DNA of 64,000 bases, taken from contig JAQOOI010000075.1 of the NCBI GenBank assembly GCA_028554645.1, positions 1-64,000 of the forward strand, given 5' to 3'. The notes below the pieces were generated by a model, which saw nothing but the letters and a program-made list of their open reading frames with translations, made no database searches and was not told the DNA's origin. This document shows, in pieces, positions 30,493 to 43,907 of the stretch. The stretch is from Omphalotus guepiniiformis (taxonomy: Eukaryota > Basidiomycota > Agaricomycetes > Agaricales > Omphalotaceae). Made by a program: the position numbers and the translations under genes. How positions within the stretch are numbered: the first letter of the stretch is position 1; the number at the start of each line of letters is the position of its first letter.

Positions 30493-32243
30493 TCCTCGAA
30501 CCTTCCTTTCTCATTGTTACTAACTGCCACGTTACTTATTGAATCTCTTGCCGACCCTCGAATATAGGCCGCGCTGAGATTGGATTCTAACACCCTTTCT
30601 TGAGCACGCTTCGCCTCTTCATATTCTTGCCAAACTCTAGTGTACTGTTTATTGTACGACTCGACCTCCTCTAGTTGCATCTGTAGTACCTCAACCTGAG
30701 AAGCTTGTACTTTCTTTTCAGACAGTCTTCGGTCCACAAAGTCTTTCTGAGGAGGCCCATTTGGAGCTTTCTGTGCTACTGGCTCTCCATCTGGCATACA
30801 AGTGATCCCTTCTTTCAAAATGATCTTTCCATCATCTACGTACTGCTTGCGTACCATACATTGCCCTGCCATATGTCCGTTTAAGCCACAGAACCAACAC
30901 GTCGCGGCTCGAAAGTAGTCGGGACGGTTGTCATTCAACGCGGTTCTCCCATAGTCCCGCGGCGCCATATAGGGTATACGTTCTGGATGCCTGGTACCGC
31001 TACTCGTTCCAGGTGCCGCGAGCTTTAATTGCTCTAGCAGTTTACCCATCATTTCTTCTTCTCTCGCGGCTCTCTGGGTAAGGTTCTTTGTTTGAATCGT
31101 GATTAGATCTTTCAATTCCGCCACCCATCCTTCCGTTTGCTCATGCTTCACTTTTTCTACCCTCTTTCCTCTATCTTCCTTCGCGGACCTTACGTTCCCA
31201 AGACTAATTACTTCCTCAACCTGAGATCTCGCGTTAAATTCTGCCTCGTCCAGAATCTCTTCTGCTGTATAGGCATCATCTCTCGGTCTAGCCTCTGCAG
31301 GTGGGTTCGCACGCTTTTGTAACTTCAAAGTCAACGTGATGGATCTCCAAAATTCATCTTCAAACATTCCGCGGAGGACTCTGACAATTTCTCTGTTAGT
31401 ATACAACGCGGTCGTAGTGTAGTGCTTAAGGAACGGCCTTAGGGTATTCCTCATTCTTAATACATCTTCGAGATCTTCCATCGTTATATTCTTATACTTC
31501 TTCGCGGCTCTTTCGAATTTTGCGAAGGAGAAAGTTCCCTCGTCCGATCCTCCATCATAACTCTTCAAAATCTCGTCGCGGAACTCGATAAACGTCCCTT
31601 CCTCTTTCTCGTACGTAGGCAACGCCTTCCATTGTTCTCTTATAGTTGCGGGTAGGTAACGCAACGCGACTGATTTCTTATCCGCTTCTTCCTCTATTTT
31701 GAAATCTTGGATAATATCCTCAATCTCCCCCAGATAGTCTCTGACGTCGTCTACATCATGATCGCGACGCAAATCTGGTGCTCCACGTTCTCTTCTCCTC
31801 GGAATCTTATCCATAGCCGGCATTTTTATGATATTTTCTTGAATTATAGGTAAAATAGGTGCAGAGTTCGGTGAAATATGTAAATCAAATAGAAGTGTGT
31901 GGACTTCGGATAGTTCCTCGTCCGAATGAGAATGTCTATCAATAGTTGGTGGGACTACTGAGTTTCGACGCGACGGTGGGTCTGGCCTAGGAAATTGAAT
32001 TGAAGTACCTTCTCCGTAATCAGATAGTTCTTCGTCAAAGTTCCGCGACTGTCTAATACTCGAATCTTCCGCGTCAACTACGTTAATCGATTCTCGGGGT
32101 TGAGCAACAACTTCAGGATGCGACTTCCTGTAGCTACTAACTCTTTTGATTGCCTTTGCACGTGCTAACGACTCTCTGGTATTCTCTACCGTTGAAGGCC
32201 GTGAACTTCGCCTAGACGTTTTGTCTGATTGTTGGTTAGACAA
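30480..32243 (-). CDS. gag: retrotransposon Gag with CCHC zinc knuckle
   Basis: The ATG at 32241-32243 opens 587 codons ending at 30480-30482. The product begins with a Ser/Arg-rich region. A capsid-like helical block follows (DVDDVRDYLGEIEDIIQDF, VALRYLPATIREQWKALPTY, FIEFRDEILKSYDGG). Later comes a zinc knuckle CWFCGLNGHMAGQC (C-X2-C-X4-H-X4-C, around 30858-30899). It packages element RNA into particles. The last codons GAG GGT TTT CGG TAA contain a slippery heptamer immediately before the stop. Confidence 0.95.
   Translation of the reverse strand: MSNQQSDKTSRRSSRPSTVENTRESLARAKAIKRVSSYRKSHPEVVAQPRESINVVDAEDSSIRQSRNFDEELSDYGEGTSIQFPRPDPPSRRNSVVPPTIDRHSHSDEELSEVHTLLFDLHISPNSAPILPIIQENIIKMPAMDKIPRRRERGAPDLRRDHDVDDVRDYLGEIEDIIQDFKIEEEADKKSVALRYLPATIREQWKALPTYEKEEGTFIEFRDEILKSYDGGSDEGTFSFAKFERAAKKYKNITMEDLEDVLRMRNTLRPFLKHYTTTALYTNREIVRVLRGMFEDEFWRSITLTLKLQKRANPPAEARPRDDAYTAEEILDEAEFNARSQVEEVISLGNVRSAKEDRGKRVEKVKHEQTEGWVAELKDLITIQTKNLTQRAAREEEMMGKLLEQLKLAAPGTSSGTRHPERIPYMAPRDYGRTALNDNRPDYFRAATCWFCGLNGHMAGQCMVRKQYVDDGKIILKEGITCMPDGEPVAQKAPNGPPQKDFVDRRLSEKKVQASQVEVLQMQLEEVESYNKQYTRVWQEYEEAKRAQERVLESNLSAAYIRGSARDSISNVAVSNNEKGRFEEGFR
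30486..30492 (-). other. putative -1 ribosomal frameshift site, gag to pro
   Basis: The heptamer G GGT TTT lies in the gag frame two codons before the gag stop. A -1 slip reads through SVSSR into the pro ATG and on into the protease frame. It is the same heptamer as at the pro-pol junction. Confidence 0.72.
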
Positions 32244-32310
32244 CCGCGACTATAACTCTTCGGTCTCGTACGAAACCTAAAACACTTTACTTAGTTTATT
32301 AATCAGAAAC

Positions 32311-32328
32311 CCCTCGCGGTGGGCTCCA
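32311..32328 (-). other. primer binding site complementary to tRNA-Lys(UUU)
   Basis: Two bases beyond the 5' LTR, the element strand reads TGGAGCCCACCGCGAGGG. This is exactly complementary to the last 15 nt of the tRNA-Lys gene at 9934-10026 plus CCA, 18 of 18 positions. Confidence 0.93.
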
Positions 32329-32330
32329 GA

Positions 32331-33569
32331 TGATGTGCTTGGTATGGGGTATGAATGAGAAGAAGTGCTAACTAACTCGAATGAATCTATCAAGCACTCA
32401 AAACACACACACAACACACAAAGACTTTTAAGTTCGTGGGGTTTGGGGGACTAACAAACTCTGTGAAGCGAATAAGGTTGTTGTAAGAGGAACGCGGAGA
32501 CACAGTCAAAACCGACGCGGCACAGATAACTCTATGCTACACACCACTCAAACGAACTAACGCGTAACTTTAACAAATCACCGCGACCAGTGACTACAAA
32601 CGATACAACAACCAGACGATTGTTGGGAGATGCCAGACGACTTCTCACTTAGTGGAGTTGGGTATAGGAGGATTTCAGAACTGCCAGACGACGAGTTCAA
32701 CGAGTGACCAGACGATCCACTCTTATTCGCACTACACACACAGGCTCCGCGGTACCAGACGATCCCGCTTGTAAACACTTAGGCACACTGACTTATGAAC
32801 TAACGCGACGGTTAACACTTTAAAACTTCTAATCACTCCGAGGGACTTAAGCTTTTCCACACACAAATGCTATTAGCTCTATGGGGGGCTCGGGAACCTG
32901 TCCTTCCTTGCCCAGGTTCTATTTCTTATATACAGTATCTCTATTTACATAGTACAAACAAATGTCGCGATACTTGACAGTTATGAGATATATGGTGCAT
33001 ATGGTGCACCGCGTAAGGTAGGGATGAAGTATAGTACGCGGTAACAGGGTATCCTATATCGGGTTATAATCTTGCCGCTTTTAGAAAGTATCGCGGTAGT
33101 TCGCTAACGCTGTGTCTCCTTACGTGTTCTACTTCCGCGTCGTCGGAAGTACTTCGTGTTACATCGTACGTCTAGACCCTTCTGTGGCTCAACAGTGGTC
33201 ATTAGATATGACTAGTGCACGGAGCTACTGCTACCTGGTTTCTAAGTCTGGCCTTCTGAGTAGTGCCGCGGTACCTCGTTACCTACGCGTTGGTTTATAC
33301 AGTATTGGGGCCATCAAGTTATACACGTCAGACCTTAGAACAAGTGCCGCGACGCTTTACTTGAGTGCATACTTAGGTAATACCTACACTGAGAAGACCC
33401 ATTTAGTGCCGTTCTACAGTCTTGTACACCTTTGTACACATATACTAGTGGTTGAATGTGCGTAATACACCGCGGAACTTAGGACTATACAGTGTACTTA
33501 GTAGGTTTGTACTGGAGTGATCAATCCCGCGAGGCCGAAAATGGTAGTGGTATTCCCGCGGTCGTATCA
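32331..33569 (-). repeat. LTR (5' LTR of the element)
   Basis: This 1,239-bp copy differs from the other LTR by about a dozen substitutions and one base in a T run (near 33080). Both ends match the TGAT..ATCA termini. Confidence 0.97.
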
Positions 33570-33780
33570 ACGCGTCGGCTAACGTCGGCAACTGATACGC
33601 GCGTGGGGCGTGGGAGGAAACCCTTAAAAACCGCAGGATAAGTAGTGTGAGAATTGAGAGCGAGAGCGATAATGATTTAATGTAGACATCCTCGACTTCA
33701 CGATACTGTACGTACATGCATATATTACTGGAAGATATCTAAAGGATGCCCGGCCTCGGAGATGCTATTTTACAACCTGC

Positions 33781-34365
33781 TAGGGCTGGGTTAGAAATTC
33801 AAAAGTAAATAACAGGTATATTTATTACACTGTAAAAAACATGTAAATAACATTTATTACACTAGAGGTCTCAAAGTTGCATGTAATAAATTGTAATAAA
33901 TCTACCTCACCGACAAAGGCAATTTGGTCAGTTATGCAGTTCTGGACGGAACCAAGGCTTCCAATCTTTCAGTTTGACCTGCTTTTGCCACTTTTGACCG
34001 CGCCAGCTTACATAAGTAGCTTGCAGAATTCACCATAGAATTCCCCGGATATAGCAATATCTGACTAATTTTCTGATACTTGACACCACGGTATCCCTCC
34101 TCCAACATGCTACTTAGTGACCTTGATACTCAGTCTATTCAGGGCACTCAAAAGAAAACAGAACTGAGTAGTTGGGGCATTACAGGTAGTGATTACCAAA
34201 TATTACAGTTTAAAACATGTAATAAATTACTTGTTTCTTACAAAAAAAGTGTTTTTTACTTGAATGTAAAATACATGTTAAATACATGCCATTTGTTTAT
34301 AACTTGGACCCCCTAGAATATCTTACGTTTATAACAACCTCAAAATAATTTCTAACCCAGCCCTA
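33781..34365. mobile_element. hAT-like MITE with 8-bp target duplication
   Basis: Perfect 19-bp inverted ends (TAGGGCTGGGTTAGAAATT) bound a 585-bp element. The 8-bp direct repeat CAACCTGC flanks it at 33773-33780 and 34366-34373. The AT-rich interior near both ends carries repeated CATGTAATAAATT/ACATGTAAATAA-type subterminal motifs in both orientations. There is no transposase, so it is non-autonomous. The 8-bp duplication and TAGGG-type end fit the hAT superfamily. Confidence 0.88.
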
Positions 34366-34373
34366 CAACCTGC

Positions 34374-34813
34374 TGTATTTCCTTTCGGAAAAAGCATCAG
34401 ACTCTGACCGAGAGTTATCATGTATTTTCGCTAGGTATTGATGATGGGCGGCTTTCGTCAATTATTGCAGTGACCGGCAGAATCATGGATTTACAAAGTT
34501 GCATTTGTTCCTGCATTCCAAGAGTCAAAAGCGAGAACGGCCTGTACAACTAATTAAGTATTGGGTTGATTGAAGCATTGTCAGATGCCAGAATACCTTA
34601 GTACCCCCTGGAACGTGCTCGTACGGATTTTCATGTATTTGTAGAACGAACCTCGAAGATTGGAAACATCAAAAAAAGGCAGCGATTTCAGTGGCAGTGC
34701 TGAGATATCCTCCCACGGTCACGTCGCCGCTCTCTCCACCACAATGCAAATTGCGATTGTTCTTGTTCTTCTTGTTCTTCATCCTCTGGACGCTCTTTGA
34801 AACTGTGTCCGAA
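34374..34813. other. upstream region of TFIIF beta gene
   Basis: No separate gene is seen. The open frame of TFIIF beta extends upstream of its first ATG to about 34691 but without an ATG start, so this is taken as 5' UTR. Confidence 0.5.
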
Positions 34814-36029
34814 ATGAACGAAGTAACGGAAGACGAGAAAAAGCCTTTTCTGGATGGCGCGCAAGATGAAGATTCGCAGCCTGATCCGGATGAGCAGCTG
34901 ATGCTGGACCAGGGACATGGTCGAGTCTGGCTAGTCAAGGTCTGTTTAACTCAGCCAACACGCACGGTATTCTTCACACAATAGTCAAGATACCAAAATT
35001 CTTGCTCGAGCGATGGCAAGCTATCAACTCCGAGGACGTGCATCTCGCAACTCTGCGAATATTTGATGACCCAGCACCTGGCCAAAGAGGCCGTATCGTC
35101 CTATTTCTTCCACCTCCCAAAGACCCGAACTCACCCAACGGTACTGTTACACACCGTTTTGGGCCCCAATTTGGCCCCAATAGCGCAAACAATACGTCTG
35201 ATGCCGAACCTGATTGCTACGAGCTCGAAATGTTCAGTTGGAATGTCGAAAACCAGGTCGTTGTCGCGGAAAGACCGAAAGATGCTTCTTTTGGTCTTTC
35301 TTCTTCACCTGCGTCTGCTGCACCGAATCCAAGAGCACGGACGACTATCTTGACTGGACGAGTAAGACACGACTGTACTCTTCGCCCAGCGTTCAGCAAG
35401 GCCTATCGGAAACAGATGAGGGAACGCCACAAGAAGTACAACACGCCAGTCAGACAGATTCAGATGATTGAGCAGGCTGGAATTTCGGGTGGCCGTGGTG
35501 GTATCAATAGGCTTAGCAGCGGAGTCGGAGTTGGAGCAGGCTCAGCTTTCAGCGACCTCGTCGTGCGTAACTCGTTACTCTTCTTCTCACCGATACTAAT
35601 TTTCTTTTCTTTTAGAAAACCAAGCAAAAGCCTGCGAAAGGTGCTTTCGAGCGTATGGCTCGTATGCCCAGAAATCAACTTTTGGACTTGCTCTTCCCCT
35701 TATTCCGCGAAACACCACATTGGAGTATTAAAACATTGCGGGAGAAGGCGCAACAGCCAGAAGCATTCTTGAAGGAAGTGCTATCGGAGATTGCATTCCT
35801 CCATCGAAGTGGCGAGCACAATGGGCTATGGGAGCTCAAGGACAACTTTAAGGAAGATGGGGTAAGTCAACAGCTTGTTTTCTTGTTACCGCTTTTCATT
35901 TCCTGTCTATAGGTCAAGGGTGAGCATGTGGCAGGTGGTAGTTCCCTAGGTGGTGATGATGTCAAAATGGAGAATTTGGATGACTATGATGAGGACGACG
36001 AGGATGATGATATGGAGGAAGTCTCATGA
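34814..36029 (+). CDS. TFG2: TFIIF beta subunit (RAP30/Tfg2)
   Basis: This is the small subunit of general transcription factor TFIIF, which binds RNA polymerase II and stabilises the pre-initiation complex. The first ATG in frame (34814, MNEVTEDEKKPF) gives an acidic leader. The TFIIF-beta dimerisation module follows after an intron at about 34941-34989 (VWLVKIPKFLLERWQAIN, LRIFDDPAPGQRGRIVLFL). Next come LTGRVRHDCTLRPAFSKAYR and KKYNTPVRQIQMIEQAG. After a second intron the winged-helix DNA-binding domain appears (ARMPRNQLLDLLFPLFRETP, HWSIKTLREKAQQPEAFLKE, LWELKDNFKEDG). A final exon encodes a highly acidic tail (DDYDEDDEDDDMEE). All exons join in frame, and the gene looks intact. Confidence 0.93.
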
Positions 36030-36827
36030 GGGACGTTATCGTATGGACTGCGCAGTTACGCTTGTCAGGTACTTGTATTGTATTTTCTATAATCAGACCA
36101 ATGAAACACTCGTGTATCTTCGTTCGCCTTTGTGCGTACAGTGCTCAAAGAAGATGATGCTCGATACTCATTCTGTCCTAGAGATGATCATCATGATTCA
36201 TTGTTACACTACTTTCAGCAATCCCGATCAACCTGTTAGTACAGGTATGTACGTTGGGTCTTTTTGTCTTTCGTGCCTTCTGAATGACTCTCAACTGCAG
36301 GAATCGGTGATGTACTTACGTGCCACTTAGCGCTCGGGGCATTCAGTGTAGAGCGCCTCATAGGCGCTCATACGTAACCCGAAGGCGTAGAGTGCTATAC
36401 TTACGGCTGCTTCGATCGTGCAATGCTGTGTGCACGAGGCCAAACTATTGTCTCTTTGTCCTAGCGGCTGTTACCAACAAAGCAGCTGGCCACCCCGTGT
36501 ATGTATACACCCCCACTCCACCGCCTCTCTTTAAGTTTTGGCCGCTGCTTCGTCGCGATCTTTTCTATTGTTCTTGACAACTGAGTCCGAGTCGCCGATC
36601 GTTGTGCACGTTGAGCGGGCGGAGAGCCTATCGGTATATATCCCTTCTCGTTTTTTGACTAATGTGAGATCCTGTTCTCTCTTCTCTCTTCTCTTTCACT
36701 ACCACCACAACCTAAACCACCCCATCTTCTTTAGCTGAACGTTAACCCACCACCACCCGTTTCTCTAGTTTTCCTTTCCAAGGTCTTTGATAGATCGCAG
36801 CGCTTTTCACTATTTCACTATCCTATA
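36030..36827. other. intergenic region with promoter of small membrane protein
   Basis: No gene is supported. A perfect foldback GAGCGCCT-CAT-AGGCGCTC lies at 36351-36369. TATATA near 36635-36641 precedes a CT-rich 5' UTR for the gene starting at 36828. Confidence 0.5.
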
Positions 36828-37473
36828 ATGTCTTTCTTTCTCTTTCGACCAGCAATTCTTTTCCTCACTGCCATGTTTAACGCGTTCTTTGTTCACGCGG
36901 AGATTCCTTCCAATGGCAATGGTGGTGGCATGGGCATGATTATAGGGCCAGACGCGAATGGGAATTGCTATGAGGGGTGCGTAGATTGATTAAACTCCTC
37001 ACCACCACCTTTCTCACCTAGAGCTGATCGAATTTTATAGGAATAGCTATGCAACTGGGACAATCGTTCCGTGCCCCAATCAAACACACGGCACATTACC
37101 CAAGGGTGCTATTGCTGGAATCATACTAGCTATCGTTTTTGGTGAGTTCATTCACCCCTCCCTCGATTCATTGGGGTCCGTACTGACTTTTGCATTTTAC
37201 ATAGTCATTATATTGCTCGTAGCGATACTTCTTTGGCGCAATCGCGTACGAGTCGTGTCCGACGACGCTGCTAGTTCGCTTTTCGACTTTGTTTCGCCCA
37301 ATAATAACAAAAGGAAAAAGGGTATGCGCGACACTGCGCGATCCGATCTCCATATCCCACCATTGACACCACAGTCACCGAATCCTTCCCTTAGAACTGT
37401 TGTGGGGTCAGAATCGTCGATTCATGAAAAAGAAGGATACCGTGGTACTGTTGAAGTCGAACATTCTGTTTAA
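36828..37473 (+). CDS. small secreted-type single-pass membrane protein
   Basis: I do not recognise the family. Three exons (introns near 36977-37041 and 37141-37204) keep frame from the ATG at 36828 to the stop at 37471-37473, about 170 residues. The N-terminus is a signal peptide (MSFFLFRPAILFLTAMFNAF, cleavage likely after FVHA). A short Gly/Asn-rich luminal segment has two or three cysteines (NCYEG, PCPNQTHG). A single transmembrane helix follows (AIAGIILAIVFVIILLVAIL) with a basic stop-transfer WRNRVRV, then a Ser/Pro-rich cytoplasmic tail of about 75 residues. The topology resembles small wall-sensor or mid2-like proteins, but no such domain can be shown. Confidence 0.7.
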
Positions 37474-40400
37474 ACTTTTGCTTCGACGAGTTCCGAATTT
37501 GTGTAAGTGACTGATCCAACCCAATCGAAGGTTGGTGGCATAGCATTGATCTTAATTTCTTTGTATATAGCTTGACTTGAATAAGGGTCACCCCCCCGCG
37601 TCTAACGGGACTGATCGCACACACAGCTTTGCAAATGGCAAGCTCTTCTCCCTCGTTTATATGTTTCATTTCAACTTTGGGCACACCTGCGTGTTTTTGG
37701 TATCTTGTAATATCTTCTTCAATTAATATCGAATAGCATGCTTAGATCCATCCATCCATCCATCCATCCACACTCTTTCAACGCATTCATGTATGTAGTA
37801 TAGCCTCAGATTCAGTGTATCTTGATATTTTCATCATACCCAGTACCCTTACCCTTACCGTGCATATCTAATCGTATATAATCCAGTAGTGGACAATATC
37901 TTTTCCCTCCATCGATCTCGTCCTGTGGCCCCCTTCGGATTGATTTTCGGTTGAGCGGCGATAAAGGAAGCTAACTTGAGAAATGAAATGAAAAAGGTTA
38001 GAACTACTTAACGTGGCTCCACTCCACGTAACTTGCCTCCTGTTACGCCGAGGCGTTCCAGGGCGTTCCTCACCTTTCTGGCTGTGAGCCTGTTGTATCA
38101 ATGTATGTACGTCGAGGAACCCTGATGAGATCTTCGACTCTGGTTTCAGATTCGATGCAGAAACTCAAGGTGTGGTAGGGGTAGGTGAAGAATACTCGAC
38201 ACTATCTATACTTTGCTTTATGAACTCATCCTTCCAGCCTCCATCAGACGTGCTCCAGGAATTTGACCCCACACGTATTTTCAAAGTTCCCGTATCTCGA
38301 CAGGCTTTCGAGTCTGAATGACCCCGAGAGTAGAACGGGACTAGGAAAGAATAAAGGATTTGAAATAGGAGATGAGGTACTAAGAAACTTATTCGCTCTC
38401 AGCCTCTTCGTCACTAACATCTTTTCAAGTAACTTGAACGACGAAGATGATAGATAGGCTTAGATTCATTGTACTGCTATATGACACGTCTGCTTATCTG
38501 GTACGTTCCGAGTCTCTTCCTCCGAGTCGAAGCCCATTGAGGTGGAAGACTTTGAATAAATTCCTTACATACCAGCCAATGAATGTGTTCATTGTCGACA
38601 GATGATAGAAGGAAAGAAGAATAAGTATAACCGTGGCATTGTCGTGGGTGTAAGACTGCAAGTACTAGTAGACGCTCGTCGGAAATACACGCTTGAACGT
38701 GACTCGAGCATACAGGAGCGTGACCGATCGTGTTTTTGACGCGAACTCTATCTTCTACACCCACTACCAGCAGGAACGAGCGTCAGAAGAGCAAGGAGAG
38801 GCTCAGGTAAGATAGAGCAAAAAATACATATGTCCTAAAAGTTAAAAAGAGATCATAGCCTGGATGTTTCATTCCAAATGACAAGCGCTCGGTCCACACG
38901 CCGTCTCTTTCAACGACCAGTCGGTAAGCTTCGTCATATTGAAAACGACTTGCTATAAAATCCTGTCAATAGGCCTCCCACACGTAATTGGCGACGATGT
39001 TCACGATGACACGTCATTTCGAAGAACGTCTCTGCCAATAGGTTTTGCTCCAAGGCCTGTGCTGGAACAAAAAGTCTAGGAACAAGACACATTATCCGAG
39101 TGCTTATACAAACCCTATGGAGTTGGCCTCGGAGAGGCTCCTTAGCGATAGGCCTGAATAAAATTCCAAAGATATCGTCTATCGTCTTCGGATCTGCGAG
39201 TTCCGAGTCTCGATTGCTGGGAGTTAATAGCTCCCTACTATGTACTTACACTCTAACAAGAGTTTGTCCGGTAAGTGACCTACCCGGAGCCAATATTCTA
39301 TTCCTAACGTTCCTTTTATCGTTAGTGTCTTCTCAGTGACGTGGTTGATATGCAACACTTATCGCCGTGTCTTTGATCAACTTCAACGTCGTACCTCTCG
39401 AAGGGCGAGCCTGCACTACTTTAGTGTTATCATTAGGCCCAGGCATGTAAGGTTGGTTTCATTTAATGTTCTGTCATTGATTTGGTCTCTGATTATATTT
39501 TTCGTCCTCGTCTCTGCAGCATCTCGCCCCGTGTAGAATTGCACGTTAGCTGTCTTGATCGAATGAGCAAACATTCGAGCCATTCGATTTCGATTTACAA
39601 TTCCATATATGATCGCCGTTTTTCTGCTCGGAAGTTTTCCCAGGAACAACTGTAAATGCAAGCCTCTCATGGCATGGTGATTGCTTCCATGGGTGCCTTG
39701 GTGGGCTCCGTGCAGTGAAGAATTCCGCGGCTCGCTCCGACTTGGAGGGTTCCCAGTCACCACAGTTGCCAGGAAAGGCTTGTCAAGTAACAATTATAAC
39801 TGGAGCGAATAGGTAAGCTTGTCATGGATTTCATCTCCTCGAGGCACATTGTAATAGGCTCGCTCTCTCAGACCGGCAGAATCAGAAGACACCGACAACA
39901 AAAAGGCTGCGCTTCCTACGCCACGAAGATGTTCTAGGAATTAGCTGGGGTTGCTTAAAACTCTATCAAATGCAATGTCATTTCATGAAGATGACCTCAC
40001 GACTTGTCAGCCCCGTTTCTTTCACCATGGATTTCTCCGTTGATAGTTATGTTCCGGGTGACGTTCGGGCTCACATACTATCAGTGTTCCCATCTGCTTG
40101 CTGTAGATGAAACGCTCCGAATCCGTGAAGGGTTGATTACATGTATGAGTGTTATACAATGAGTTCTTACGCGCGCGCGAATTTCTCTGCATTGGCGCTG
40201 AATCTCAACCTCCTTTCGGCGAGAACATACAACACAATTGGTTTCCATACATTTTCTTGTATCTACAGGGTTGTCTTGGTTGAAGACAAGCTGAGAAATA
40301 TCCAGCCCTACAGCCGAGTTTCCTTACTTAGGTAAGAAAGGGCCCAGAACCTGTCAGTATGTCAACACCGCGCTGACCGCAGAAAGTTCAACTTTTGAGT

Positions 40401-40521
40401 TCCTCCTTCAATTATCACGGCACACGGAACAAGTCTATCAAAAGCTCTCTAGTACGAGAAACATTATAAGCAGGGAAGCCGATTTACTCGTATGCTCCAA
40501 GCCTGAAAGCCTGTGGATTCA
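37474..40521. other. 3-kb gene-poor region
   Basis: No coding sequence could be supported on either strand. Short frames up to 125 codons (for example minus 39416-39793) lack codon structure, domain motifs and plausible introns. A (CATC)n microsatellite lies at about 37749-37770. The last part must contain the promoter of the RCC1-PHD gene. Confidence 0.5.
37747..37771. repeat. (CATC)n microsatellite
   Basis: Five to six uninterrupted CATC units. Confidence 0.85.
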
Positions 40522-43255
<2,734 letters not shown>

Positions 43256-43907
43256 AGAATTTTGCCTATATGGGCATCACCTTTTTCCTGGGTCGTTCAC
43301 GTTTTTTCGTCAGAAAAGAAAAAACATGAGTGATCTGGTGGTGTCTTGCAACTAGCAGATTCCAGCGATGGGTACTTAGCAACCCCTTACATGGTGTTTG
43401 GCTACTAGCAAACGCCTTCGGGCCGTCATAGCTTGGGTGCGTATGACATTCCGAAAATCGACTGGAGTTGATGCGAGTTGATGTGGCTGGGGGGTCATGG
43501 GTTGGATATTGGATGGAAAAAAATAAAGGGGCGGGCTGTGTGGACGCAGCTACTACAAGAGCCGTTGGTTGAGCCAAGGACCTATGATCAATATTGTTTG
43601 TAACTTACTGCTCTGTGACTTTATTTCTTTTTTGTTTTTGTTTTCTTGGTTATAGTTACTGCTATCCTCCGCTCTCTCTTTCTCCCTCTCTCTCTTTCAA
43701 ATTTTTTTGTTTTGTTATATAAATCAAATGTATTGCGGACCAGTACCGCTCGTTATAATTCAGAGCTCGGTTCGCTAAGTTCCGTGAAAGGAAATGTATA
43801 TAGAACGCAAGTAGTAGCAGTAGGTTGTGGTAACAGTAGTAATACTAGATTGGTATGGTAGATTGAGTACATACAAGTGGAATTACAGAGAAGGTCGGTA
43901 GCCATAG
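43256..43907. other. convergent 3' UTRs
   Basis: Spacer between the RCC1-PHD stop and the end of the minus-strand DUF7918 gene, with a long pyrimidine tract (CTCTCTTTCTCC-type) near 43670-43705. No gene supported. Confidence 0.55.

Larger units (their letters stand above)
19214..33569 (-). mobile_element. Ty3/Gypsy LTR retrotransposon with antisense accessory genes
   Basis: The element is 14,356 bp and reads on the minus strand. Order from its own 5' end: LTR (33569-32331), primer site, gag, pro, pol, then two plus-strand genes, a polypurine tract and the second LTR (20453-19214). Reverse transcriptase precedes integrase, which places it in Ty3/Gypsy. LTR ends are TGAT..ATCA. The main frames are uninterrupted. 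The LTRs differ at roughly a dozen positions by eye, so insertion was recent. The flanks do not show a clean target duplication (ACGT on the left, ACGC on the right). The tetranucleotide CGCG is strikingly dense over its whole length. Confidence 0.95.

Noticed and set aside
33445..33717. Minus-strand frame crossing the right LTR border
   Set aside because: It spans element and host DNA, so it cannot be an ancient gene; low-complexity serine/leucine composition.
36030..36330. Continuation of an open frame beyond the TFIIF beta stop
   Set aside because: It is a shadow frame of the acidic tail (Met/Arg-rich) and leads to no domain.
39416..39793. 125-codon minus-strand frame in the gene-poor region
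   Set aside because: No domain, no plausible flanking exons, biased composition; compatible with chance.
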